This document shows, in pieces, positions 1 to 6,752 of a DNA stretch of 9,368 bases. The position numbers and the translations under genes are program-made. This stretch comes from Bacteroidales bacterium UBA3856 (GTDB taxonomy: Bacteria > Bacteroidota > Bacteroidia > Bacteroidales > UBA932): NCBI GenBank assembly GCA_002392525.1, contig DGHE01000139.1, positions 1 to 9,368 on the forward strand, in the 5' to 3' direction. The notes beneath the pieces were generated by a model. It was not told where the DNA came from and made no database searches. It saw only the letters and a program-made list of their open reading frames with translations. Positions within the stretch are counted from its first letter, which is position 1; every line of letters starts with the position of its first letter.

Positions 1-29
1 TTTTCATTAAAAAAATTTTCATTTCAGCA

Positions 30-48
30 GCGAAATAACTAATTTCGC
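30..48. other. Short inverted repeat upstream of the M28-like gene
   Basis: GCGAAAT (30-36) and ATTTCGC (42-48) form a perfect 7-bp stem with a 5-nt loop (AACTA). It ends 5 nt before the ATG at 54. It could be a small operator, an RNA hairpin covering the start, or the 3' end of an upstream gene's terminator; there is no U-tract after it. The rest of the 53-bp leader is AT-rich, and I see no good TAnnTTTG box there (TAATTTCG at 40-47 is one base off). Confidence 0.3.
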
Positions 49-53
49 GCCAA

Positions 54-1040
54 ATGACAAAGATACTAAAATTATTTATCATAAGCTTCCTTGCCGCCGC
101 AATTCCCGCCTGGGGGCAGGGGTATACCATTTCTCCCATCAATGCCGACGCCGTCCTGAAGACGGAGAACATCCGCTCCAACGTGGAGTACCTGTGCTCG
201 CCCGAGCTCGGCGGTCGCGCTACCGGCACCCCCGGCGGCCGCGCTGCGGCTTCCTGGCTGGAGGGGAATTTCCGCGTGCTGGGCCTTCAGCCTCTCGGCG
301 GAGCGTGGCTCCATGGCTTCAATACCGCAGAAGGGCTGGCGCGGAATGTCATCGGCCTTATCCCCGGCAGCGCTACACCTGCCCGCTATGTGATTCTCAT
401 GGCGCACTATGATAACCTGGGCTATCTCAACGGGGCTTTTTATCCCGGGGCCGACAGCAATGCTTCGGGCGTTGCGGCTCTTCTGGAGATTGCCGGTATG
501 GTAACCCGCATGAATACCTGCCACAAGATTTACCGCAACGGTCTCATTGTTGTGGCGCTGGATGCCAAGGAAAAGAACCAGGGAGGAGCTGCGGAACTGT
601 GGCGGCTCATCTCTTCCGGAAAGCTGCTGGACCCTGTTTCCGGTTCGGCCGTTACGCCTTCCCAGATTTCCCTGGTGGTGAACCTGGACCAGATTGGCGG
701 CACGCTGGCACCGCTCTCCGAGGGCAATCCTCGGTACCTCATGATGCTTTCGAACGAGGGCGACAGCCGCCGGAATTCCCTTGCCAGTGCCAACAGGGAT
801 AAGGGCTTCGGCCTGGAGATCGGCTACGATTATTACGGCTCCAAAGACTTTACCCGCCTGTTTTTCCGCCGCATCTCCGACCAGCGCATCTTTCTGGAGC
901 ACGGCGTTCCTGCCGTCATGTTCACTAGCGGTATTACTTTTTTGAACAACAAACCGGAGGACACCCCTTCGTCTTTGAACTACGACGTTCTCACCGAGCG
1001 CATCCGCCTTATCTTTCGCTTCCTGGACCGGGTTATGTAG
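54..1040 (+). CDS. Secreted M28-family peptidase-like protein, active site apparently degenerate
   Basis: The 328-residue protein starts with a signal peptide: K3 and K6, a hydrophobic stretch at about 7-19, and a likely cut after A-W-G21. No lipobox Cys is present, so it is probably periplasmic or secreted. The rest follows the M28 (aminopeptidase Y/Ap1-like) fold: AHYDN with H118 and D120, PGADSNASG with the bridging-ligand position D134, the KE pair at 172-173, NLDQIG with D212, and a C-terminal PEDTPSSLNY block (301-310). In active M28 enzymes the 172-173 position is EE (catalytic Glu, then a Zn ligand), and the C-terminal block is preceded by a ligand His (HTPEDT). Here these are K172 and N299. 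H118, D134, E173 and D212 are kept. It may therefore be a non-catalytic homologue, or have altered metal use. The start fits the signal peptide. The gene ends 1 bp from the converging recQ. Fold assignment is firm; activity is doubtful. Confidence 0.85.
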   Translation: MTKILKLFIISFLAAAIPAWGQGYTISPINADAVLKTENIRSNVEYLCSPELGGRATGTPGGRAAASWLEGNFRVLGLQPLGGAWLHGFNTAEGLARNVIGLIPGSATPARYVILMAHYDNLGYLNGAFYPGADSNASGVAALLEIAGMVTRMNTCHKIYRNGLIVVALDAKEKNQGGAAELWRLISSGKLLDPVSGSAVTPSQISLVVNLDQIGGTLAPLSEGNPRYLMMLSNEGDSRRNSLASANRDKGFGLEIGYDYYGSKDFTRLFFRRISDQRIFLEHGVPAVMFTSGITFLNNKPEDTPSSLNYDVLTERIRLIFRFLDRVM

Positions 1041-1041
1041 C

Positions 1042-2913
1042 TTACTCGGTGCAGGCCGGCACTTCGCCGCGGTCGATGAGCTCCCGCAGCACGCCCAGAT
1101 ACGTGTCTTCGGCTGTTCCAAAGGCAGCGCGGGCTTCGAGGAGCGTGTACTGGCCATTTCTGGCTGCAATCCATGCCTTGAGCCGGGCAGCAAGGTCCGT
1201 GGGCTTTGCGGCGCCGCTCCGGCACAGGTCGCATTTGCCGCAGGGCTTGGACTCTTCCTGCCCGAAGTAACGGAGGAGGAACTGCGAGCGGCATTCGTCC
1301 TCTTCTTCCACATAATCCAACATGGTCTGAACCCTTTCGCGGTAGGTGCTTCGGAGCATCTTGTAGCGGTCCGGGCTCAGCTGTACGTTGCCGGGGCGCA
1401 GGCGGTCGTGCTGAATGAGGAGCACGGTGGCGTGATCGGCGGGGATGTAGCGCACCACGTGGTTCACGCTGAGCTGATACAGCAGCTGCCGCAGCATGGG
1501 GACCGTTACGCCGCAGCGGGCGGCCACGGCATCTTCGTCGATGGGCGTGGCAAAGGAGAAAATGCCCGTGTACATGCGCATGAGGGCTTCCAGCACGGCG
1601 GGCATGGCGGGATCGGGAAGCTCTACGGAGTAGAGTGACTGTCGGTCTACGTTGATGTGGATGCGGGTCTGGATGTCCATGTCCTCGGCCAGGGTCCAGT
1701 GCCCTTCCCGCTCCAGGTATTTGATGGCATAGTAGGTAGGCGCCTGCTGCAGTTTGTACTGCCGGCAGAAGGCGGCCAGGTCGAACTTGAGCATTCGGCC
1801 CATCCCGGCATCGTACGGAATCTCAAAGAAGATGTGCACCTTATGGTAGATGTCCTCGATGAACTCCAGCGTGGGGAAGGAAACCTGCTCCAACTGGGCC
1901 AGGCGGGTTTTGTCGGTGCCGTTCCACAGGAGCACGGCGTAGGATTCCAGGCCGTCACGGCCGGCGCGGCCAGCTTCCTGGAAGTAGGCTTCGGGGCTGT
2001 CGGGAACATCGGCATGTACCACAAAGCGCACGTCGGGCTTGTCGATGCCCATGCCAAAAGCGTTGGTGCACACCATCACGCGGGTGCGACCGCTCTTCCA
2101 TTCTTCCTGCCGCAGAGAGCGGGTCTCGGGGCCCAGGCCGGCGTGGTAGAAGGAGGCCGATATTCCTGCGGCGCGGAGGGCATCGGCCATCTCCTGCGTT
2201 CTCGCCCGGCTGCGGACGTACACGATGCCGGTGCCGGGAACGCCCTCGCAGATGCTGCGGATCTGGCCCAGCTTGTCCTGCGTCTTGCGCACCACATAGC
2301 TGAGGTTGGGCCGCTCGAAGCCCGACACCAGCATGTTGGGCTCCTGAAACTTGAGCCGGGCCATGATGTCCTTGGCCACCAGCGGCGTGGCGGTGGCGGT
2401 GAGCGCTATGACGGGTGCATCGACCCGGCTCCGGAGCTCTCCAATCTGGAGATAGTTGGGGCGGAAGTCATAGCCCCACTGGGAGATACAGTGCGCCTCG
2501 TCCACTACGATGAAAGACACATTGAGAACGCTGAGGTAGGACTGAAAGAGCTGCGTTCTCAGACGCTCCGGGCTCAGGTACAGGAACTTATAGTCTCCAT
2601 AAGCGGCATTGTTGAGGGCCAGGTCCACTTCCCGTCGGCCCATCCCCGCATGAACGGCCATGGCCCGGATGCCCCGCGCCTGCAGGTTCTGCACCTGGTC
2701 TTTCATGAGGGCGATGAGCGGGGTGACCACCAGCGCAATGCCGTCCTTCATAAGGGCCGGCACCTGGAAGCAGATGCTCTTTCCGCCGCCGGTGGGGAGG
2801 ATGGCCAGCACGTCCTTCCCGTCCAATGCCTGATGGATGATTTCCTCCTGCATCGGCCGGAAGGCTTCGTAGCCCCAGTATTTCTGAAGTACCTCCTGCG
2901 CTGTCATGGTCAT
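1042..2913 (-). CDS. recQ: RecQ-family ATP-dependent DNA helicase (short form, no HRDC)
   Basis: This is a 623-residue superfamily 2, 3'-5' DNA helicase for recombination and fork repair. Motifs in order: FRPMQ (motif 0, 18-22), Walker A PTGGGKS (40-46), TPLIALMKDQV (64-74), DEAH box (138-141) followed by the RecQ aromatic-rich loop CISQWGYDF, TATAT (172-176), VYVRSR (231-236), and motifs V/VI TNAFGMGIDKPDVR and QEAGRAGRDG (to 321). A zinc cluster follows at C541, C558, C561 and C564, with the CX16CX2CX2C spacing of E. coli RecQ. About 200 residues separate the helicase core from this cluster, whereas in E. coli RecQ the cluster follows the core almost directly. A short helical tail (571-623) has no recognisable HRDC. 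The open frame extends upstream to 3198, but that part lies inside ybaK. The start at 2913 gives MTMTAQEVL and overlaps the ybaK stop as TAATG, suggesting translational coupling; a second ATG two codons on (2907) is also possible. Confidence 0.93.
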   Translation of the reverse strand: MTMTAQEVLQKYWGYEAFRPMQEEIIHQALDGKDVLAILPTGGGKSICFQVPALMKDGIALVVTPLIALMKDQVQNLQARGIRAMAVHAGMGRREVDLALNNAAYGDYKFLYLSPERLRTQLFQSYLSVLNVSFIVVDEAHCISQWGYDFRPNYLQIGELRSRVDAPVIALTATATPLVAKDIMARLKFQEPNMLVSGFERPNLSYVVRKTQDKLGQIRSICEGVPGTGIVYVRSRARTQEMADALRAAGISASFYHAGLGPETRSLRQEEWKSGRTRVMVCTNAFGMGIDKPDVRFVVHADVPDSPEAYFQEAGRAGRDGLESYAVLLWNGTDKTRLAQLEQVSFPTLEFIEDIYHKVHIFFEIPYDAGMGRMLKFDLAAFCRQYKLQQAPTYYAIKYLEREGHWTLAEDMDIQTRIHINVDRQSLYSVELPDPAMPAVLEALMRMYTGIFSFATPIDEDAVAARCGVTVPMLRQLLYQLSVNHVVRYIPADHATVLLIQHDRLRPGNVQLSPDRYKMLRSTYRERVQTMLDYVEEEDECRSQFLLRYFGQEESKPCGKCDLCRSGAAKPTDLAARLKAWIAARNGQYTLLEARAAFGTAEDTYLGVLRELIDRGEVPACTE

Positions 2914-3383
2914 TACATGGGATAAATCCCGGCGCCGACAAAGTCGATGAGGGCCTGGGGCTCGATGCCGATTTGCAGACCGCGGACGCCGGCGCTTATG
3001 TAGATGGTGTCCCAGAGGAGGGCGCTCTCGTGGATGAAGGTGGGGTAGGGCTTTTTCATGCCGATGGGACTGCACCCGCCCCGGATGTAGCCGGTAAGGG
3101 GCAGGAGCTCTTTCACATGGATCATGGCGCAGCTCTTGTTGCCGGAGATTCTGGCCGCTACCTTTAGGTCCACTTCCATGGAGCCGGGAACGACACACAC
3201 AAAGAGGCCGGTGCGGTCTCCGCGCAGGACCAGGGTCTTGAATACGCGGTCCAGGTCTTCCCCCAGCTGCTCGGCTACGTGAGAGGCCTCCAGGTGCTCT
3301 TCATCTACCTCGTAAGGAACCAGGGTGTAGGGGATTCCGGCGGCATCCAGGAGCCGTGCTGCGTTGGTTTTTTGGATTTGCAT
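2913..3383 (-). CDS. ybaK: YbaK/EbsC-type Cys-tRNA(Pro) deacylase
   Basis: This 156-residue cytosolic protein has the full YbaK fold. Family role: hydrolysis of Cys mischarged onto tRNA-Pro by prolyl-tRNA synthetase (trans-editing). Visible hallmarks are the N-terminal KTNAARLLDAAGIPY segment, VFKTLVLRG with the conserved Lys (K49), the central VVPGSMEVDLKVAA block, and the GYIRGGCSPIGMKK signature (about 98-111) that lines the active site. Length is typical (about 155-160). The start at 3383 (MQIQKT) is the only ATG giving the complete fold; the longer frame runs antisense through the MATE gene. Its stop shares one base with the recQ start, so the two are probably co-transcribed. Joint transcription with recQ does not imply a shared pathway. 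Confidence 0.93.
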   Translation of the reverse strand: MQIQKTNAARLLDAAGIPYTLVPYEVDEEHLEASHVAEQLGEDLDRVFKTLVLRGDRTGLFVCVVPGSMEVDLKVAARISGNKSCAMIHVKELLPLTGYIRGGCSPIGMKKPYPTFIHESALLWDTIYISAGVRGLQIGIEPQALIDFVGAGIYPM

Positions 3384-3386
3384 GCA

Positions 3387-3394
3387 CAAAAATA
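3387..3394 (-). promoter_or_regulatory. Candidate -7 box for ybaK-recQ
   Basis: Read on the minus strand this is TATTTTTG, matching the Bacteroidota -7 consensus TAnnTTTG. It ends only 3 nt before the ybaK ATG, so a transcript from it would be leaderless or nearly so. No TTG at the usual 19-21 bp spacing upstream was found (a TTTG lies 14 bp away, at 3409-3412). T-rich sequence makes a chance match plausible. Confidence 0.4.
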
Positions 3395-3417
3395 CGAAAA
3401 ATCGCGTACAAATTCTG

Positions 3418-3425
3418 TATCTTTG
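3418..3425 (+). promoter_or_regulatory. -7 promoter box of the MATE-queD-queE-EamA unit
   Basis: TATCTTTG, followed by CA, is a perfect match to the Bacteroidota -7 element TAnnTTTG. It is the same octamer found before the FKBP gene at 8692. The MATE ATG is at 3435, only 9 nt downstream, so the 5' leader must be very short or absent. The -33 position has no clear TTG. Confidence 0.65.
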
Positions 3426-3434
3426 CACTTCTTT

Positions 3435-4802
3435 ATGAGCGCGACCAAGGACATACTGCTGGGACAAATCCGCAGCGGAGGTGTGCTGACCACCGGGCAG
3501 CAGGTAAAACTGTGCCTGATGCTCAGTTACCCTGCCATTCTGGCGCAGCTGTCGTCGGTGATGATGCAGTACATCGATTCCGCCATGGTGGGCCACCTGG
3601 GAGCTGCCGCCGGTGCTTCCATCGGCCTGGTATCCACGTGCATGTGGCTCATGGGCGGTTTCGGCATGGCGGCTACCAGCGGCTTTTCCGTGCAGGTGGC
3701 GCACCGCATCGGCGGCAACGACTTCAAGGGAGCCCGGGCCGTGCTGAGGCAGGCGCTGGTATGTGTGCTGGGCTTCGGCCTGGTCATCGGCCTGCTGGGT
3801 GCTGCCGTGTCGCAGCAGCTGCCCGTCTGGCTGGGTGGCGGCGAGGACATTGTGGCCGATGCCTCCCGCTACTTCCTCATCCTCTCGCTCTTTATGCCGG
3901 CCATGTTCCTGGACTGGATGTGCGCGGCCATGCTTCAGGCGAGCGGCAACATGAAGGTGCCCAGTCTTCTGAGCATCGGCATGTGCCTGATGGATGTTGT
4001 CTTCAACTACCTCTTTATATATAAACTGGAAATGGGCGTTGCCGGTGCAGCGCTCGGAAGCGGCCTTGCCGAGGTGATCACTGGCCTTCTCATGTTCTCC
4101 TTCCTGGCTTTCCGTTCCAAAGAGCTCAGCCTTACGCAGGAAAGAGGCAGTTTCCGCCCCGAGGAAACCACTGTGAAAAAGGCGCTGAATATCAGCGCTC
4201 CCATGGCGCTGCAGAACATTCTTCTCAGGGGCGGCTACATCTGCGCTACCGTCATTGTGGCGCCTCTCGGCACTATCGCCATCGCGGCCAACAGCTTTGC
4301 CATCACGGCCGAGAGCCTGTGCTACATGCCGGGTGTGGGTATTGCCGATGCCGCCACCACGCTCGTAGGCCAGTCCGTGGGCGCCCGCCGAAAGGAACTG
4401 GCAACGCGCTTTGCCTGGATCACGGCCTTCATGGGCATGGCCGTCATGGGCTTCCTGGCCGTTCTCATGTACTTTTTCGCCCCCGAGATGATGGGCGTCA
4501 TGTCGCCGGATGCCCCGGTCATCGAACTGGGTGCGCGGGTGCTGAGGATTGAGGCTTTCGCCGAGGTAGGCTACGCGGCCTCGCTCGTTATCTACGGCGC
4601 GTTCGTGGGAGCGGGAGACACCCGCTGGCCCAGCGTGATGAACTTCGGCTCTATGTGGGTGGTGCGCATCCTGCCCGCTATCTTTATTACCCGTATGTAT
4701 GGCCTCGTGGGCTTCTGGGTGTGTATGGCCGTGGAGCTCACGTTCCGGGGCCTGCTGTTTCTCATCCGCCTGTACCGGGGCTCCTGGCTTAAAAATGTTT
4801 AA
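3435..4802 (+). CDS. MATE-family multidrug/metabolite efflux transporter
   Basis: This 455-residue inner-membrane protein of about 12 hydrophobic segments is a cation-coupled exporter of the MATE family (NorM/DinF-like). Recognisable parts: the N-terminal YPAILAQLSSVMMQYIDSAMVGHLG-like block (about 32-56, with D49 and the MVGHLG motif); the mid-protein inverted-repeat start NISAPMALQNILLRGG (252-267), which opens the second six-helix half; LVGQSVGA (310-317); and GAGDTRWPS (392-400). Length is normal for the family. An upstream in-frame ATG at 3279 would place the N-terminus antisense to ybaK and upstream of the promoter box, so the ATG at 3435 (MSATKDILLG) is preferred. The stop is 6 bp before queD, so it probably heads this operon. 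The substrate cannot be read from sequence. Confidence 0.9.
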   Translation: MSATKDILLGQIRSGGVLTTGQQVKLCLMLSYPAILAQLSSVMMQYIDSAMVGHLGAAAGASIGLVSTCMWLMGGFGMAATSGFSVQVAHRIGGNDFKGARAVLRQALVCVLGFGLVIGLLGAAVSQQLPVWLGGGEDIVADASRYFLILSLFMPAMFLDWMCAAMLQASGNMKVPSLLSIGMCLMDVVFNYLFIYKLEMGVAGAALGSGLAEVITGLLMFSFLAFRSKELSLTQERGSFRPEETTVKKALNISAPMALQNILLRGGYICATVIVAPLGTIAIAANSFAITAESLCYMPGVGIADAATTLVGQSVGARRKELATRFAWITAFMGMAVMGFLAVLMYFFAPEMMGVMSPDAPVIELGARVLRIEAFAEVGYAASLVIYGAFVGAGDTRWPSVMNFGSMWVVRILPAIFITRMYGLVGFWVCMAVELTFRGLLFLIRLYRGSWLKNV

Positions 4803-4808
4803 TGATAT

Positions 4809-5138
4809 ATGTATTACGTTTGCAAACGACTGGAAATATCGTCGGCCCATGCGCTGCACCTCTCCTATGAGAGCAAGTGCGAGTCCCTGCACGGCCACAA
4901 CTGGATTGTGAAAATCTACTGCAAGAGCGAAACGCTCAACGAAGACGGCATGGTGACGGATTTCACCCACATCAAGAGGGACATCACATCGGCCCTGGAC
5001 CACAAGAACCTCAACGAGGTGTTCGACTTCAACCCCACGGCCGAGAACATCGCCCGCTGGATCTGCGACCACGTGGACAATGCCTACAAGGTGGAGGTGT
5101 GGGAGAGCGAGATGAACATGGCCGCCTACGAGCGCTAG
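4809..5138 (+). CDS. queD: QueD, 6-carboxy-5,6,7,8-tetrahydropterin synthase
   Basis: This 109-residue enzyme of the PTPS/QueD family converts dihydroneopterin triphosphate to 6-carboxytetrahydropterin, the step after GTP cyclohydrolase in 7-deazaguanine (preQ0/queuosine) synthesis. Zinc ligands are H14 (SSAHAL), H28 and H30 (LHGHNW). Catalytic C24 sits in the KCESLHGH segment characteristic of QueD. D64-H65 (LDHKNLN) and E99 (VWE) complete the relay, and PTAENIA (76-82) is the usual pterin-anchoring region. At 109 residues it is slightly shorter than the usual 115-120. The ATG at 4809 is the first in frame after a TGA at 4803. It lies 6 bp after the MATE stop and 50 bp before queE, with a dispersed repeat filling that gap. 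Confidence 0.94.
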   Translation: MYYVCKRLEISSAHALHLSYESKCESLHGHNWIVKIYCKSETLNEDGMVTDFTHIKRDITSALDHKNLNEVFDFNPTAENIARWICDHVDNAYKVEVWESEMNMAAYER

Positions 5139-5140
5139 CC

Positions 5141-5186
5141 TGTCATTCTGAGTGGCTTTTGTCATTCTGAGCGAAGCGAAGAATCT
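5141..5186 (+). repeat. TGTCATTCTGAG-type dispersed repeat, one and a half copies
   Basis: A partial copy TGTCATTCTGAG (5141-5152) is followed by TGGCTTT and then a full copy: TGTCATTCTGAG (5160-5171) continuing as CGAAGCGAAGAATCT to 5186. ATTCT near the left end and AGAAT near the right are inverted termini. An inverted, related copy lies at 9327-9359. The element fills nearly the whole queD-queE gap and ends 2 nt before the queE ATG, so it forms that gene's ribosome-binding region. From memory, closely similar intergenic repeats are widespread in Bacteroidota and other phyla. Confidence 0.8.
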
Positions 5187-5188
5187 CT

Positions 5189-5773
5189 ATGTACAGAGTC
5201 AACGAAATATTCTACTCTCTCCAGGGAGAAGGCTTCTGGACGGGGACGCCCATCGTGTTTGTGCGTTTTTCCGGTTGTAACCTGCAGTGCCCGTTCTGCG
5301 ACACGGATCACAAGGGTTTTTCGGAGATGTCCGGGGCCGATATCCTCGCTGCCGTCCGGGCCTGTGGCGGTGCGTGCCGACGGGTGTGCTTCACCGGCGG
5401 AGAACCCGGTCTGCAGCTGGACGATGCGCTGGTGGCGCTCTTCCATGAGGCCGGTTATACGCTGCACGTGGAGACCAACGGAACCTGTGTGCTGCCTGCC
5501 GGGCTGGACTGGGTCACGCTGAGCCCCAAAGACCAAGTGCGTGGCCTGCGCGGCAATGGAACCGTCGTCCTGCAGCGGGCCGATGAAGTGAAACTGGTGC
5601 TGGCTCCCGGCGTGGATCCATCGGCCTGGGCCGATTTCCCGGCCACGTGGCACTTCCTGCAGCCCTGCGATGAGGGTGGCGTTACCAATGCGGCCGAAGT
5701 ATCGGCCTATGTGATGGCGCATCCTGCCTGGCGGCTGTCGCTCCAGACCCATAAACTTTTGGGGATAAGGTAA
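5189..5773 (+). CDS. queE: QueE, 7-carboxy-7-deazaguanine synthase (radical SAM)
   Basis: This 194-residue radical SAM enzyme rearranges 6-carboxytetrahydropterin, the QueD product, to 7-carboxy-7-deazaguanine. The N-terminus VNEIFYSLQGEGFWTGTP is the QueE signature that binds substrate. The 4Fe-4S cluster motif is C30-x3-C34-x2-C37 (CNLQCPFC), the tight CX3CX2C spacing usual for this class. FTGGEP (68-73) contacts SAM, VETNGT follows, and the C-terminal QTHKLLGIR matches the family end. Its length is near the lower end for QueE but no motif is missing. The ATG at 5189 follows a dispersed repeat by 2 nt. The stop overlaps the next start as TAATG, suggesting coupled translation of the EamA gene. 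QueC, QueF and Tgt are not in this window. Confidence 0.94.
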   Translation: MYRVNEIFYSLQGEGFWTGTPIVFVRFSGCNLQCPFCDTDHKGFSEMSGADILAAVRACGGACRRVCFTGGEPGLQLDDALVALFHEAGYTLHVETNGTCVLPAGLDWVTLSPKDQVRGLRGNGTVVLQRADEVKLVLAPGVDPSAWADFPATWHFLQPCDEGGVTNAAEVSAYVMAHPAWRLSLQTHKLLGIR

Positions 5774-6672
5774 TGGCTTCCGACGCGTTAAAAGGACATC
5801 TTTCCATTGCCGGGGCGTATCTCATCTTCGGCCTCAATGTGGTGCTGTGCAAGGACATCGCCAATGCGCAGGCGGTGGCGCCCATCGTGCTGTTTACGCT
5901 GCGGGCGCTGGGGGCATCGGCCCTGTTCTGGCTGGGCTCGCTGTTTCTGCCCAAGGAGAAGGTGGACCGGAAGGACCTGCCGAAGATTGCGCTGGCTTCG
6001 TTTCTGGGACTGTTCGGCCCGCAGGTGACGTTCCTGGTGGGCATTACCATGTCTACGTCCATCGACACGGCCATTCTGGGCACGCTGGGACCGGTTTTCA
6101 CCATGGTCTTCGCATTCTTTTTCCTGGGAGAGCCCATCACGGGAAAGAAGGCCGGCGGTGTGGCGGTGAGTCTGGCGGGTGTGCTGTTTCTCATCTTTAA
6201 CTCCGTGCATGGCGGCGGGGCATCGGCCACTACTCCGCTGGGCTTCGTGATGCTGCTTCTGAACAGCATCTCGTTCTCGCTGTACCTCGGGATCTTCCGG
6301 CCGCTCATTGCCAAGTACTCGGTGGTGACCTTTATGAAGTGGTCGTTCCTGTTCTCGCTGATCCTGGCGCTGCCGTTTTCCTTCCGGGGCCTCGTGACTA
6401 CGGATTATGCCGCGGTGCCTCCGGTAGTGCTGTGGGAGATCGGGTACCTCATTGTCTTTGCCACGGTCATTGCCTATTTCCTCATCCCTTACGGCCAGAA
6501 GTTCATCCGGCCCACGCTGGTGAGCATGTACAACTACCTGTCTCCCATGGTGACTACGGTGGTGAGCATCTGGACCGGCCTGGACACCCTCACGTGGCAG
6601 AAAGTGCTGGCCGCCGTGGTTATCGTTTCCGGCGTGGTGCTGGTGTCGCGGAGCCGCGCGGCCGGGAAGTAG
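5773..6672 (+). CDS. EamA/DMT-superfamily transporter
   Basis: This 299-residue inner-membrane protein belongs to the drug/metabolite transporter superfamily. Ten hydrophobic segments are visible, arranged as two EamA repeats (about 9-140 and 153-293). The first repeat ends with the typical FFFLGEPITGKKAGG (E120), and the second with the matching WTGLDTLTWQKVLAAVVIVSG. The family exports or imports small metabolites such as amino acids and nucleobases; the substrate here cannot be deduced. The ATG at 5773 shares one base with the queE stop (TAATG), so it is probably translated by coupling and is the last gene of the MATE-queD-queE unit. A hairpin terminator follows 29 bp after the stop. The coupling raises the possibility of a role with deazaguanine or a related metabolite, but that is inference only. 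Confidence 0.9.
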   Translation: MASDALKGHLSIAGAYLIFGLNVVLCKDIANAQAVAPIVLFTLRALGASALFWLGSLFLPKEKVDRKDLPKIALASFLGLFGPQVTFLVGITMSTSIDTAILGTLGPVFTMVFAFFFLGEPITGKKAGGVAVSLAGVLFLIFNSVHGGGASATTPLGFVMLLLNSISFSLYLGIFRPLIAKYSVVTFMKWSFLFSLILALPFSFRGLVTTDYAAVPPVVLWEIGYLIVFATVIAYFLIPYGQKFIRPTLVSMYNYLSPMVTTVVSIWTGLDTLTWQKVLAAVVIVSGVVLVSRSRAAGK

Positions 6673-6701
6673 CCCCACCGCACACCCTGTTGCGCTACAA
6701 A

Positions 6702-6730
6702 AAGAACCTCGGAGACGGTCCGAGGTTCTT
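6702..6730. terminator. Bidirectional intrinsic terminator between converging genes
   Basis: AAGAACCTCGGA (6702-6713) and TCCGAGGTTCTT (6719-6730) form a perfect 12-bp stem with a 5-nt loop (GACGG). On the minus strand the stem runs into TTCTTTTTG, a reasonable U-tract for the flavoprotein gene ending at 6753. On the plus strand the U-tract is short (TTCTT), giving weaker termination of the EamA unit. Confidence 0.85.
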
Positions 6731-6752
6731 AAGGTAATTATCAAGACAAGGG

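Noticed and set aside
1657..2925. Long plus-strand open frame antisense to recQ (422 codons)
   Set aside because: It is a GC-driven shadow with no family motifs, while the opposite strand has a complete set of RecQ helicase motifs.
4815..4822. TACGTTTG, a TAnnTTTG match, as an internal promoter
   Set aside because: It lies inside queD codons 3-5, so a transcript from it would lose the queD start, and no -33 TTG is present. It is probably coincidental.
2914..5165. Very long minus-strand open frame (750 codons) across ybaK and the MATE/queD region
   Set aside because: Only the last 156 codons (ybaK) match a family. The rest is His/Arg-rich antisense of the MATE and queD genes, a product of high GC.
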